A stretch of 64,000 nt of DNA from Rhizophagus irregularis (lineage: Eukaryota > Glomeromycota > Glomeromycetes > Glomerales > Glomeraceae): positions 3,534,001 through 3,598,000 of the forward strand of contig NC_089431.1 in assembly GCF_026210795.1 (NCBI RefSeq). The letters run 5' to 3'. Both the position numbers and the translations under genes were made by a program. Every line of letters begins with the position of its first letter. Position 1 is the stretch's first letter. The notes under the pieces were generated by a model. It made no database searches. It saw nothing but the letters and a program-made list of their open reading frames with translations, and was not told the DNA's origin. This document shows positions 20,761 to 33,230 of this stretch, one piece after another.

Positions 20761-23700
20761 ATGTCGAATAATAAAGTATTATGTATATGTTCCAAATGTA
20801 AAAAAAAAGGATCAGATAATATTGGTAAATATGTGCATCCTACTACCAAATGGAGACATATTAAAAATGCAAAAAAGAATTATAATTTTAGCGACAACGA
20901 TGATGATAGCGACGACGACGATAGCGATAATGATGATAATAATAATAATAATAACGATCATGAGGATGATAATAATGATAACGATAATGATGATAATAAT
21001 AACGACCACGACAAAGACCACGATGACGATAACGATCACGATGACGACCACGATAATGATGGCGATAATGATGATAATAATAACGACTACGACGATAATA
21101 ATCATGATGATAATGATGTAGAATATAAACAGTAAGTATTAAGGAGAATATTTCTGTTATTCGTTAACTAATAATGATTATTAAATGTTTTATATTATAT
21201 TTTAATTGTAATGATGATAGGAGGAATGAATTTGATAATAGATCTTCAAGATCTCCTACTCCCGTTCTCATGGTAATTGATGATGATTGCTATGATGACA
21301 ATCAAGAACACCATGACAATCGTGACAATTCTGATGAAAAAACAGAATCATCAACTGCAACTGAATCTGAATCTTATGAAAGTTTATATGATTCTTTTGA
21401 TGATAATAATACGTTTGAAGTATTACAAAAAGGACTATATAGTAGCGATAATGAATCATCTGATGACGGTATTAATTTAACAGAAGGTAATATACGCAAT
21501 ATTTATTTATTTATTTAAAATTATTTATTATTAATGCAAATACATATTATTTGTAGGGTCTAATATTGTAGGGTCTAATATTAATAGTATTAATGATGAA
21601 GTTGCTAGAGGTTTACGTCTTCTTGAAGTAAAAACTCGACGAAATATTACTGATGCAGCCTTTAAAGAAATTGTTACTGCAGCTAGTGGTAATTTTACAA
21701 GTCAATATACACTAATAAAAACACTTAAAAATATAGTTCCTATTAAACCAATTTGGGTTGATATGTGCATAAATTCATGCTGCGCTTTTACTGGTAATTT
21801 GGAAACATTAAATAAATGTACCTATTGTAAAGCTGAACGTTATCAAGAAGGAGGACGACCAAGAGCACAAGTAGCATATTTTTCAATTCAGAATCGATTT
21901 AAAATTCAATATCAAGATCCAACACGCGCAAAACAATTACGTTATCGTTCTGAATATATTACCAGAGAAGATAATGGTGCTATTGGCGATGTATTTGACG
22001 GCTCACAATATAAATATCTATCCCAAGAGGGATATTTTCAAGACGATCGTGATATTGCACTTTTAGGTTCTGTTGACGGTTATCAACTATTCAAACAAAA
22101 ATGTGATGATTGTTGGATAGTTTTATTTATTAATGCTAATTTGCCACCCCATCAACGTGTAAAAAAAGAAAATTTACTTATTACTTCAATCATCCCGGGT
22201 CCTAAAGCTCCAAAAAATTTTAATTCTTTTATGAAACCAATAGTTGAAGAATTATGCTTATTAAATGGTAATTTTAATTACATACATTATGATAAAACTT
22301 AATGATAAAAAAAATATATTAAAAATAATTGTAAATTTGTAAATTTGTAGATGGTGTTGAATGCTATGATGGTGCTACGAATGAGAATTTCCTCTTAAAA
22401 GTTACGGTACTTTCCTGGTCTGGAGATACTCCTGGATTGTCAAAACTTGCTTGCTTAACTGGACATAATTCATACATGGCATGTCGTTACTGTGATCTTC
22501 GTGGGATATATAATAATCATGTATATTATCCTACAACACCACCACCATCAATTGAAACATATAAAACTTATAATCCATCAGATTTACCAAAAAGAACTCA
22601 TAGAGATTATATGATAAGAATTGAACAAATAACGACAATACCGCCATCAAGAACACGCGATACATTAATTTCTGATTTAGGTAAATAATAAATCTATTGC
22701 AACATAATTTTTTTTACTATAAAATTAATAATTATTATTTTGAAATAGGTGTTACAGGACGTAGTGTTTTATTAGAAATAGAAACAACTCGATTTCCTAC
22801 ATGTTTTCCAATAGATATTATGCATTTGTTTTATGAAAACATCGCATTATATATGTTAAAACATTGGATGGGTTGTTTTTTTAAAGATTCTATTCTTAAT
22901 GATCAGCCATATGTAATTAACAACAAACAATGGACTGAGATTGGGATTGAAATGGAAACCGTAAGAAAATCCATTCCAACTGATTTTGGTCGACCACCAC
23001 GAAATATCTTACATCACCATAATGGTTACAAAGCAGAGGAGTGGGCTTCATGGATAACCTTATATTCTTTACCTTTATTAAAAGATCGTTTGCCGGCAAA
23101 TTATCTTAAAGGTTGGTCCTTTTTTGTTAAAGCTGTTCAGCTTTGTCAAAAACGAGTATTATCTTTACATGATCAAGAAGAAATAAGGAAATTATTATTG
23201 CTATTTTATCAACATTATGAACGGTATATATATTACAACATTTATTTTATTTATTGAATTATTGTTCTTTTATTAAAATAATATTATTTTTAGTTATTAT
23301 TATCAGTTTTTGGCTGCCCGACTAAGTGTAATGAAAGTATGCTTTCATTATATTTTACATGTTGCTGATAGTATTCAGGATACTGGACCATGTTGGTCAA
23401 CATGGCAGTTTCCTATGGAACGTACTTGTGGAATGTTACAACCGCTAGCAAAATCACGCCTCCATCCATATAAAAATCTAACAAACAATGTATATTTGTT
23501 AGAATTATTTAATAATTTGTGTTATTTTAGAAAATTTTATGACCAGATCTTTCCTCCTATATCTGATAAAAAATATAAAGAGCACTTGGTTTATACAAAT
23601 GAGAATTATGAAGAAGAATTTCAATGGCCTTCTAAACCATATACTCTTACATTCCAAGAAGTTAAAAAAATAAAAGATCATTTATGTGTAATAGATGATC

Positions 23701-24302
23701 GTGCATCAGAAATGCGATTAAATGTATGTATTATTTTATTTTATGTTATTTTATTTTCAATTTTAAAATTAAATATTGACTAATATTTACATTTTTTACA
23801 TTTTTTAGGATTTTGAAACTAACGGAACAAAATTTGGTCGTTTAATAACTTCCGATGGTCGAGTAATTGGGTCAGAATGGATACGTAGAAATAAAGACTG
23901 GGCACGAATTAATTACACTGTTTTGGTTAGTATTTAATGCAATATAATCATTTATTAATTTTGTAAATTAATTTTGTAAGTTTTATTTAATAATTTTCAT
24001 TTTAGACCCGTTTAGAAATTGACAAATGGGCTCACTTACCAAGTGCAATCCCAGAATTCGTAACTAAATCATTTTACGCCCAGGTTAATTATTATTTTTT
24101 ATACGGGTATATGGATCAGAAAATAATGCTAGCGAACGTAACATGGACAAATGAAGTTAATGAAGATTCATTAGGTACAACTTCCTTTGTAGGTGATGGT
24201 TCTACACAATTTATTGATGTTACTGCAATCAATAGATGTGTAGGTTTTATGAAATTGGGACGTAAAACATATATTATTGATAAGGAATGTATGGAAGAAT
24301 AG
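20761..24302 (+). CDS. tnp2-type (CACTA/EnSpm-like) transposase, 8 exons
   Basis: Exons 20761-21131, 21221-21486, 21557-22267, 22351-22680, 22749-23223, 23294-23723, 23809-23925 and 24006-24302 all have GT..AG introns and matching phases, giving 998 residues and no stop. The N terminus has Cys pairs (CICSKCKKK) and a long Asp/Asn run (about residues 40-122). The core is the tnp2 domain of fungal CACTA-like elements: CCAFTG, CTYCKAERY, DVFDGSQY, DCW, PGPKAPKNF, CRYCDLRG. The likely catalytic triad is present: Asp386 in SVDGYQ, Asp582 in PIDIMH and Glu760 in PMERTCG. The C-terminal part ends with FYAQVNYYF and LANVTW, as in relatives. It would cut the ends of its element in the nucleus. It lies inside the 7767-49443 insertion and is its best candidate mobiliser. 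Confidence 0.85.
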
Positions 24303-24893
24303 AAATAAACAATTTAATTAAAAATTGTCAAATAATCTGAAATTGTATTACGCGCGATGTGTATGTCGGATTTCTTAAATAAAACTTTCTTAAATAAAAC
24401 TGTAGGAAAAATTCTTATTAGTTCTTTTTGTATTGTAAATTTTATAACGCCCTATATTATACGTAATTTCAATCTAATAAAATTAGAAATAAACGTCTGC
24501 CTTACTTGCCGTTAAAATCTGAATAAGTATTTGCAATAGTTCTCAAATAAGTATAGAATTCTTTACCGATATCTGGACTAATAACAGACGTATTTATTAT
24601 AACAGACTGCATAGACGACGTATTGTAATGTATTATAATAACGTTTATAAATAAAATTGTTTATAGTTAAATATAACAATTAGGCAGGCATTCATTTGGC
24701 CAATTTAGCCTTTATAATAAAAATCGCGTTAATATTATAGCAATGATAATAATATAAAAATTTTTTTTATTAAAATGAATAATATTAATTAATTAATTAT
24801 TAAAACGTTAATATATACTAAGAAATAAGCAATAATTATAATAATATGAAATTAATTAATTAACATCAAGCCTCGCAATTTAATTAACATTAA
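24303..24893. other. AT-rich intergenic region
   Basis: No exon recognised. TAATTAATTAA runs are present. Confidence 0.4.
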
Positions 24894-25724
24894 TTAATCA
24901 TCGTCGATTTCCCAAATTGCGAGGCTTGCGAGGCTTGATTGAGAACCTCCTTCTTCTTCCTCAAATATTTGAACCACTTCCTGTTCCTGATCCTGCTGCT
25001 GCTGTTGCTGTTGCCTTTGTTGATCCTGCTGTTGCTGTTGCTGTTGCCTTTGTAATTTTTGATCCTGATCCTCCTGATTCTGATCTTGATCCTGCTGCTG
25101 TTGTTGTTGGCTAAGTAATTTTTTTTGATCCTGATCTTGATCCTGATTCTAATCCCGATCCCGATCCCGATACTGCCAATTCTGATCCCGCTGCTGTTGC
25201 TGTTGTTGTGTTTGTGACCGTTGCCGTTGCAATTGTGTTTGTGACCGTTGGAATTGCAATCCTAAAAATATTATTTAGAATTTAATATTATTTAGAATTT
25301 AAAAAAGAAATTAAAACACTTTACAAGATGATTCAAAAGTTAATACTTGGTTTTTTCCAAAACTTATTTCTGAATTCTAAATAATATCTTTCCCCGTTTC
25401 TTGTTATTTTTCCCCTCGGATCCTTAATAATAGATAATTCCATACTCTAAAGATTATAAATTAGTAAATTAGCCTACATTTGAAGAGATAATGACAATAT
25501 TGTATAATATTATATTGAATATTTACCCGGCAATCCTTTACAATACCATGGAATTTTTCGCTCGCTTGACGTCCAGTATAAACTGTTTTGAATCTTTGGT
25601 TGATTTTTCCAGCGGTTGAGATCCACCAAGCTCGCTTGCAATTACTACCGCCAAGCGAGTGGTAATGTGCATTACCTTCTTTCCTTTCATCGATGAGCAT
25701 TCTTACTTCGTCGTCGGTCCACAT
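24894..25724 (-). pseudogene. Myb/SANT-like DNA-binding protein with Gln-rich tail, one in-frame TAG
   Basis: Minus-strand exons 25527-25724, 25347-25446 and 24894-25261 have GT..AG introns and consistent phases (222 codons with stop). Exon 1 starts MWTDDEVRMLIDERKEGN and has the spaced Trp/hydrophobic pattern of Myb/SANT-like domains (WTDDEV, KRAWW, KINQRF, RQASEKFHGIVKDC). Exon 2 is basic (GKITRNGERYYLEFRNKFWKK). Exon 3 is built of Gln, Asp-Gln and Arg-Asp repeats and ends EEEEGGSQSSLASLAIWEIDDD near the C terminus. One TAG interrupts exon 3 at 25149-25151, where the repeat context predicts CAG, so a single C-to-T change would explain it. The fold suggests a nuclear DNA-binding protein; the target is unknown. 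It may be an element cargo gene. Confidence 0.6.
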
Positions 25725-25993
25725 AATGTTAATTGAAATTGAAATATTTTTTTTTTTTGAAGAAAAAAAAATTTTGAATTAATTTTTTTTAAAAAAAAAA
25801 TGTAAAATGGAAACGAATGAATTTGATTTAATTTTTTTTTCATAAATTAAATAATACTTACGTTTTAATGATGTAATAAATATCAATAAATTAAAAAAAG
25901 TCTAATAAATAATATTACTTATTAATGATGTAATGAATTACTACGCTGATTGATCAAATTGAATTACTTATGTTTATGTGTAATTCTGCAATT

Positions 25994-26115
25994 TTACCCG
26001 CGACTCACCCGTGACTCACCCGCAATAATATAATACTTATAATATACTGAACACCGCGACTCACCCGCGACTCACCCGCGACTCACCCGTGACTCACCCC
26101 GTGACTCACTCGCAA
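25994..26115. repeat. GACTCACCCGC minisatellite
   Basis: About nine units of CGCGACTCACC or close variants, interrupted by an AT-rich insert around 26022-26053. The sequence is GC-rich in an AT-rich setting. Confidence 0.8.
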
Positions 26116-26215
26116 CATTACTAAACACTTTATAACCATCTCTCTATAAAAAAAATTACACAAATTTGAACCTTTTTATCAATTGAAAAAAAGAATTTAA
26201 TCACTTATTACTTTA

Positions 26216-26335
26216 TCAACAGCGGCCTCAATTTCGAATGGTATGTGATTACAAAATGATGATCTAATACTCAACAGCGGCCGCCTCAATTCAAATATAT
26301 TCGAATGGTATGTGATAACAAAATGATGAATTTAC
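26216..26335. repeat. tandem duplication of about 55 bp
   Basis: CAACAGCGGCC..TCAATT, then TTCGAATGGTATGTGAT, then ACAAAATGATGA occurs at about 26218 and again at about 26273 with small indels. Confidence 0.7.
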
Positions 26336-26685
26336 CTTAAGTGCTCGCTAGACGTTTCAATGATTTTGGTTTAGTTTTTAACAAAATGTAATACTTCATA
26401 ACTAAATGTACAAGCATTTGACCTGACAACTGGTCTACCATTATTTTTTTGCGTCATTGATTTTTTAAATGCGCCATTTATTATTTTTGCGCTACTATTT
26501 ATTTCACAATTGGATTTCTTATATGACCGATATGCAAAATTGCATGTGATATTTTAATAAACGTTTTGCACTATATGTGTATTCTGCAGTTAGCCCATTA
26601 TTTTATTTATATGGTTAAATTTATAATACTAGATTATCAATTATTACGCCAAAATTCTAAAAAATACTATGTACGTATATATATA

Positions 26686-27955
26686 TGTTGTGCCTCAGAT
26701 CGATTCTTGCCTCAGATCGCAACTCACGCACCTCAGATTGAAATCGTCATGTGAGGTGCGTGATGTGGATCATTGATAATCTGAGGTGCCTCGGTTTTAA
26801 TCTGAGGCAAATAAAAAATTTTTTTTTAAAAAAAATATCGATCGTTTTCTACTATTTTTTACTATTTTATTAATCTGAAATAGTGTTAGTTTAACTCATT
26901 AGTAACTACACTAAAAATTACTTTAATTATTATAAAGTTTTTAATAAGAACGGTTCTTTACGGCTAATTGGCTCTTTGAGGTAAGTTCGGAAGCTTTTAT
27001 TTTATTTTTTTTTGTTTTTTTCTTTTTCGGAACGGTACTAACCATTCCTACCTTTTCTTTTTTTGTTAAACATTTTAAGTAGGTTTTTTTTGTTTTTTTC
27101 TTTTTAGGAGCCGTATTTAACCCATTTCTTTTTCTTTTTTTAATAGGAACGGTTAAAATGTTTTAAGGTAGAATTCAATTTTTATTTTATTTTTTCTTTT
27201 TTGAACGGTACTAACCGTTTTTTTTTCTTTTTTTTTTAGCATTTCGGCCTGGGCTCTCTCCCGGTAAATAGGTATGCTATAATGTTTACTATAGTGTTAG
27301 TTTCTTTCTCCTAGAACGGTACTGACCGTTCTTTTTCTTTTTTTTTTTTTAGCAGTTCAGCCTGGACTTTCTCCCGGTAAATATTTGGTGCTATGGTGTC
27401 TATGGTGTTAGTTTCCTTCTCCTAGAACGGTACTGACCGTTCTTTTTCTTTTTTTTTTAGCATTTCGGTCTGGTCTCTCTCCCGGTAAATATTTGGTGCT
27501 ATGGTGTCTATGGTGTTAGTTTCTTTCTCCTAGAACGGTACTGACCGTTCTTTTTTCTTTTTTTTTTAGCATTTCGGTCTGGACTTTCTCCCGGTAAATA
27601 TTTGGTGCTATGGTATCTGCGGTGTTATTTTCTTTCTCATATGTTTAAATAATCGGCGTATTTGTAAAGTAGAACGGTACTGACCGTTCTTTTGTCTTTT
27701 TTTAGCATTTCGATTTGGACTCTCTCCCGGTAAATAGGTGGTGTTATGGTATCTATAATGTTGGTGTTTTCTTCTAGATATTAGCCATTCTCTTTTCTTT
27801 TTTTAATAGGAATAGATTAATGGTTTTTTGAGAATAGGTAAATAAGATTTTGAGTAAGAAAACATGGATGTTAGAGAAATGAAAATTTATAATAAGAGGA
27901 ACGAAAAAAAATTTAATGTAAAATCTGATATTGAATAATATAAAAATTGTGTAAT
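26686..27955 (+). repeat. left terminal inverted repeat of the Ginger element, with palindrome array
   Basis: It matches the inverse of about 30202-31471. The outer 150 bp repeats CCTCAGAT/ATCTGAGG words in both orientations. The inner part (about 26945-27790) has five to six direct units of about 110 bp. Each unit has the palindrome AGAACGGTACTGACCGTTCT or a variant, then a T-rich stretch, TTTAGCATTTCGG, and CTCTCCCGGTAAATA. Confidence 0.9.
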
Positions 27956-28162
27956 AAATAAAATCAACTTAAAAATTGAGATTATTGTCAGGTGATATGT
28001 GTGATGCAAATCATTGATAATCTTTACAAAGACACGACATTTTTTTATTACAGTTTTTTTTTATGGAAAACACGTTTTATCGCGTTAACAGATTGAAAAC
28101 ACATGTTTTATCTCGTTACAGTCTGAAGACACATGCTTTATATCGTTACAGCTTGAAAACAC

Positions 28163-30055
28163 ATGTTTGTAGCTATATGTTTTGTCATGGAATATACGTT
28201 TATCAGCAGAGATACATTTAATGGAATTATTGAACGTTACATTGGCAACCTCCCTACGTCAAAGCAAGAAAAAGCTTTGATAAATCTTAATTTTTTAAAT
28301 AAAATTAAAGAAGTATTGTTAGACCCTAAAAATAATACTATTTCTAATAAAAATACACGTAGTTGGATTAAGAAAAAGTTTAAGCTTGAGGAAATAACAC
28401 CTGGTGACTATAGGGTAATTGTTGCAGCAAACAACAACCCAGTGTTGGCTGTAGAAAATATGTACGAAGTTTTATATCGAACTCATGCAGAAATTACACA
28501 GCATGGTGGGCAAAGACAGACATGGAAGTCTATTATAGAAAGGTGGGGTTGGATTAAACAAGATATTGTAGAACAATTTGTTAATAATTGTACAATATGT
28601 GCAGTACGAAAACCATCATTTCACCCTTTAGCAGCAAAGCCTATCATTGCAAGGAATTTTCTATCTCGTGTGCAAGTAAATATTTAATTTATTTTATATT
28701 CTTTTTTTTATTATTATTATATTTAATTTATTTTTTATTTTTTTTTAGATGGATCTTATTGATTTATCATTTGACGCAGATGGCGAATATAAATATATTT
28801 GCCATGTAAGAGATCACTTTACAAGATTCTCTTGGGCCAGAGCTCTTACTTCAAAAAGAGCTATTGAAGTAGCAGCATATCTTTTTGAACTTTTCCATTT
28901 TTTAGGCTCTCCTCCAACTATTTTACAGTCTGACAATGGGAAAGAGTTTTGTGCGGGAGTAATAAAGGAATTAATTGAAATGTGGCCTACAGTAATGATT
29001 ATAAATGGTCGTCCATGACATCCGCAGTCTCAGGGCCTAGTTGAACGTGCTAATGGAATTTTACAACAAAAGCTTGGTAAGTGGCGAGAGAATACTGGCC
29101 GAACTGATTGGTCTTTTGGTCTTAAATTTGTTATTTCAGCTATGAACAATTCATGGTGTCGGTCCCATAAAAAAACACCATATGAACTCGTATATGGTGA
29201 TAAACCACGTGGAAATTGTACTTTAATTGATGAATTATTTGCAAAAAATATCTATAATGAAGAGGATATACCTGATACTATACAAATATATGATAGTATT
29301 GAAGATTTGGATAGTGATATAATAGATGATTTGCAAGGTAAGGTTTTTAATACTAAAAAAATTATTAATTTCAATAATATTTATTAAATTTAATAAAATG
29401 TTTTTTTTAATCTAATTGCCAAATTTTATTATTTATCATACTAATACAATTAGAATCAAATATTCCAGTTCAACAATTAGATATTGAAAGAGCAGTGGTC
29501 CAAGATCAAGATAATGAAAATAATAGACATATAGTACTTATTGATCCAGTCCTTTTAGATATTACAAATAATACACAGCACGAAGTATTAAGAAATATGG
29601 CTCGTCAAGACCTTCAAGATTATACAAATAAGATGGCCAATCAAATGAGCAAGGGAAGAAAAAGAATTAAAGAATATCAGATTGGTGATCTGGTAAGGGT
29701 TGCTGTTCCTAAAATTGATAGATTTAGTGTTGATCGACCCACTTTGCCATGTAAAATTATGGAAAAAACTGAAAATAATAAATATAGTTTGGGATCAAAA
29801 TTTGGAATAATTGGAGTGTATTATTCTGCTAGTGAATTAGAACCACTTGGAACAGAAACTTTTCCTGAATTAGAAGTCATTCCCTTAAACAAAATATCAA
29901 TTAGAGAGGCTGCACGTCTTCAGAGTGCGGGTTTAGTATCAGGGGGTATATGTAATTGTAAAGGTGAATGCAATAGTAATAAATGTCGCTGTAAGAAGGC
30001 AGGTGGAGACTGTAGCAGTAGATGCCATAGTGGACGTTCATGTCAAAATAAATGA
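28163..30055 (+). pseudogene. Ginger transposase (gypsy-integrase-like), one premature TGA
   Basis: Exons 28163-28675, 28749-29337 and 29454-30055 have GT..AG introns with consistent phases (568 codons with stop). A second in-frame ATG at 28187 may be the real start. The protein has an HHCC region (HAEITQHGG and CTICAVRK), then a DDE core: Asp at MDLIDL (codons 173/176), Asp233 in QSDNGKEF and Glu270 in LVERAN. A Cys-rich tail (CNCKGECNSNKCRCKKAGG) follows, resembling KRBA2/SCAND3-like integrase-derived proteins. Codon 261 (29016-29018) is TGA between GRP and HPQSQG. Relatives have Arg there, and CGA to TGA is a single transition. Without suppression the product lacks the catalytic Glu. The copy is therefore inactive although otherwise intact. 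Confidence 0.85.
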
Positions 30056-30201
30056 TGCGGCATTTGTTATATGTAAAAATATATTAATTAGTCAAAAAAA
30101 TGCATTATTACTGATGTCTTATATGAAAAAATAATAAAGAATTTGAATTTAAGTAATTTCATGTATGCTTAAATCATTGATTTTATTTGTTAATAGATTA
30201 T

Positions 30202-31471
30202 ACACAATTTTATATTATTCAATATCAGATTTTACATTAAATTTTTTTTCGTTCCTCTTATTATAAATTTTCATTTCTCTAACATCCATGTTTTCTTACT
30301 CAAAATCTTATTTACCTATTCTCAAAAAACCATTAATCTATTCCTATTAAAAAAAGAAAAGAGAATGGCTAATATCTAGAAGAAAACACCAACATTATAG
30401 ATACCATAACACCACCTATTTACCGGGAGAGAGTCCAAATCGAAATGCTAAAAAAAAAGACAAAAGAACGGTCAGTACCGTTCTACTTTACAAATACGCC
30501 GATTATTTAAACATATGAGAAAGAAAATAACACCACAGATACCATAGCACCAAATATTTACCGGGAGAAAGTCCAGACCGAAATGCTAAAAAAAAAAGAA
30601 AAAAGAACGGTCAGTACCGTTCTAGGAGAAAGAAACTAACACCATAGACACCATAGCACCAAATATTTACCGGGAGAGAGACCAGACCGAAATGCTAAAA
30701 AAAAAAGAAAAAAGAACGGTCAGTACCATTCTAGGAGAAGGAAACTAACACCATAGACACCATAGCACCAAGTATTTACCGGGAGAAAGTCCAGGCTGAA
30801 CTGCTAAAAAAAAAAAGAAAAAAGAACGGTCAGTACCGTTCTAGGAGAAAGAAACTAACACTATAGTAAACATTATAGCATACCTATTTACCGGGAGAGA
30901 GCCCAGGCCGAAATGCTAAAAAAAAAGAAAAAAAAACGGTTAGTACCGTTCAAAAAAGAAAAAATAAAATAAAAATTGAATTCTACCTTAAAACATTTTA
31001 ACCGTTCCTATTAAAAAAAGAAAAAGAAATGGGTTAAATACGGCTCCTAAAAAGAAAAAAACAAAAAAAACCTACTTAAAATGTTTAACAAAAAAAAGAA
31101 AAGGTAGGAATGGTTAGTACCGTTCCGAAAAAGAAAAAAACAAAAAAAAAAATAAAATAAAAGCTTCCGAACTTACCTCAAAGAGCCAATTAGCCGTAAA
31201 GAACCGTTCTTATTAAAAACTTTATAATAATTAAAGTAATTTTTAGTGTAGTTACTAATGAGTTAAACTAACACTATTTCAGATTAATAAAATAGTAAAA
31301 AATAGTAGAAAACGATCAATATTTTTTTTAAAAAAAAATTTTTTATTTGCCTCAGATTAAAACTGAGGCACCTCAGATTATCAATGATCCACATCACGCA
31401 CCTCACATGACGATTTCAATCTGAGGTGCGTGAGTTGCGATCTGAGGCAAGAATCGATCTGAGGCACAACA
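30202..31471 (-). repeat. right terminal inverted repeat of the Ginger element
   Basis: Inverse copy of 26686-27955 with only scattered differences (for example CAGTACCATTC near 30722 instead of CAGTACCGTTC). It ends GAGGCACAACA before the TATA flank. Confidence 0.9.
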
Positions 31472-31726
31472 TATATAATGGAATATTCCTTAATTTAGAA
31501 ATTTACCATGATTTTAAAATTTTTTCCGTACAAAAAAAATTTTTTTCCATGATTTTTTACTAAAAAAAAAAATTCCCCTAATTCCATGATTTTTAATTTT
31601 TTTTACCTCCTTAAAAAAAAAAAATAAAAAAATAAAATGGATTTTATTTCAAGTCTCTCACCTTTCTCGCGTCTCTCACCTTCTTCGTATCTCACACCTC
31701 GCTTCTAATTCTAAAAAATGAATACC

Positions 31727-31732
31727 AATAAT

Positions 31733-31793
<61 letters not shown>
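31727..31793 (+). repeat. (AAT)n microsatellite
   Basis: About 20 AAT/ATA units in frame with the preceding ATG, encoding an Asn run in exon 1 of the split gene. Confidence 0.9.
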
Positions 31794-32682
31794 TTCTATT
31801 TGCTCATCAAATAACAATGCAGGAGTTTAAAGAAGGAACTAACTCTATTCATAAAACGACGCTTAACGCGCTTATTAATAACTTGCAGTAAGTAAAATAA
31901 TTAATAAAAGAAATAAATAAAGTAAAAAAATAGATAAATAAATAAATAAATAAAAGAAAAATCTTTAATTATAATCTTATAATCTTAAAATACATTTTTT
32001 GACGACTTGTAATAAATAGACCACCAGTATTTGGAAGTGGGAGAACTTCTACGTTTAGTTCGTTTGGAGTACCTTCGTTTGGAGCACCCTCGTTCGGAGT
32101 GCCTTCGTTTGGAGCACCCTTGTTCGGAGTACCTTCGCCTTCGTTTGGAGCACCCTTGTTCAGAGTACCTCGTTCGGAGTACCTTCGTTCGGAGTATCCT
32201 CGTTCAGAATTGGTAATAAAATTAATAAAATTTGTTTTTTTATATATATATATATTTAACTTTAAAACAACTTCTATTATATTATTATAGCTGCGGCAAG
32301 AGCAGCAACAATAGCAGCAACGACCACAGCAGCAACAACAACACCAACACCAACCGCACCAACAACAACAAGTGCACTAATACTAGCTGCACCAACACTA
32401 CCAATCACATCAACAACCACATCAACAACCGCATCAACAACCGCATCAACAACACCACCAATACCAACCGCATTAACAACTACATCAACAACCGCATTAA
32501 CAACCGCATCAACAACCGCATCAACAACACCACCAATACCAACCGCATTAACAACTACTGCTGCATCAACCGCAACAACAGCAGCTATTGCAACAACAAC
32601 AATAGCAGCAGCAACAACAACAACATATCACCAGTCATCAATTCCATCATACTGGCCTTTACAGCAGCAGCAGCAGCAACAG

Positions 32683-32728
<46 letters not shown>

Positions 32729-33187
32729 GTCGTCGGGCTGGATGTGGGCCTCGCTACCGCTCCACCCACCTCGGCCTCGCGGCCTCGCAGTACCTATATC
32801 CCCCCTACGGGGCACAGGAATCCCCATATATCCGCCACAATCTGGGACAACATATGGAACAAATATATATACCAAATAACTAGAAAACAATAGAAAAGGA
32901 AGGAATAACGGATATAATGAGAGGGTTGTCCCGGATGTGGCAGATGTGGCAGATGTTTCAGAAAAAATATGAGAGGACATCCCCCCAGAAAAAGTTTTAT
33001 TTTTACCCCCCCAGATCCGCCACATCCGGAACATCTGGAACAAGTCAGGATTCCGTCTAATAATCTATTGGAAGCAGTGAGACAGCAAACCAGGTAAATT
33101 AGTAGGTAAGCCCCTAGAAGGTCTATAGAGCCAGTAAGACCAACCCCGTTCTGCCCCCGTCAGAAAAAATAAGTAATTGAACAATGG
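32729..33187 (+). repeat. left terminal inverted repeat, 459 bp
   Basis: It starts GTCGTCGGGCTGG and ends TTGAACAATGG. It contains short direct repeats around 32930-33035 (CCGGATGTGG, CAGATGTGG, CAGATGTTTC and, inverted, CCACATCCGG), a likely transposase- or terminal-protein-binding cluster. The open frames crossing it are mirror copies in both repeats and are not called as genes. Confidence 0.95.
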
Positions 33188-33230
33188 ATATTGAGAATAG
33201 AGCATATCCAGATAAGTTTAGAAGACAGTA

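Larger units (their letters stand above)
26682..31475 (+). mobile_element. Ginger-type DNA transposon
   Basis: The element is 26686-31471 (4,786 bp) with inverted ends of about 1.27 kb. Its terminus TGTTGTGCCTCAGATCG fits the 5'-TGTNR pattern of Ginger elements, and it is flanked by the 4-bp duplication TATA (26682-26685, 31472-31475), also as in Ginger. It encodes one spliced gypsy-integrase-like transposase with no other gene. Because the target is a TA repeat, the duplication alone is weak evidence, but terminus, size and protein agree. Confidence 0.85.

Noticed and set aside
20696-21121. Met/Ile-rich ORF (plus) and Val/Ile-rich ORF (minus) around the Asp/Asn tract
   Set aside because: Other-frame readings of the GAT/AAT repeats in exon 1 of the tnp2 gene.
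24917-25114. Pro/Val/Ala-rich plus-strand ORF
   Set aside because: Antisense of the Gln/Asp repeat exon of the Myb-like gene.
25994-26115. Regular GACTCACCCGC spacing considered as a CRISPR-like array
   Set aside because: Units are contiguous with no unique spacers, in a eukaryotic genome; it is a minisatellite.
32232-32879. Asn/Thr-rich ORF of 215 codons and its mirror over 46952-47376
   Set aside because: Wrong frame of the Thr/Ala/Pro-Gln exon running into the terminal repeat; the mirrored frames only reflect the inverted repeat.
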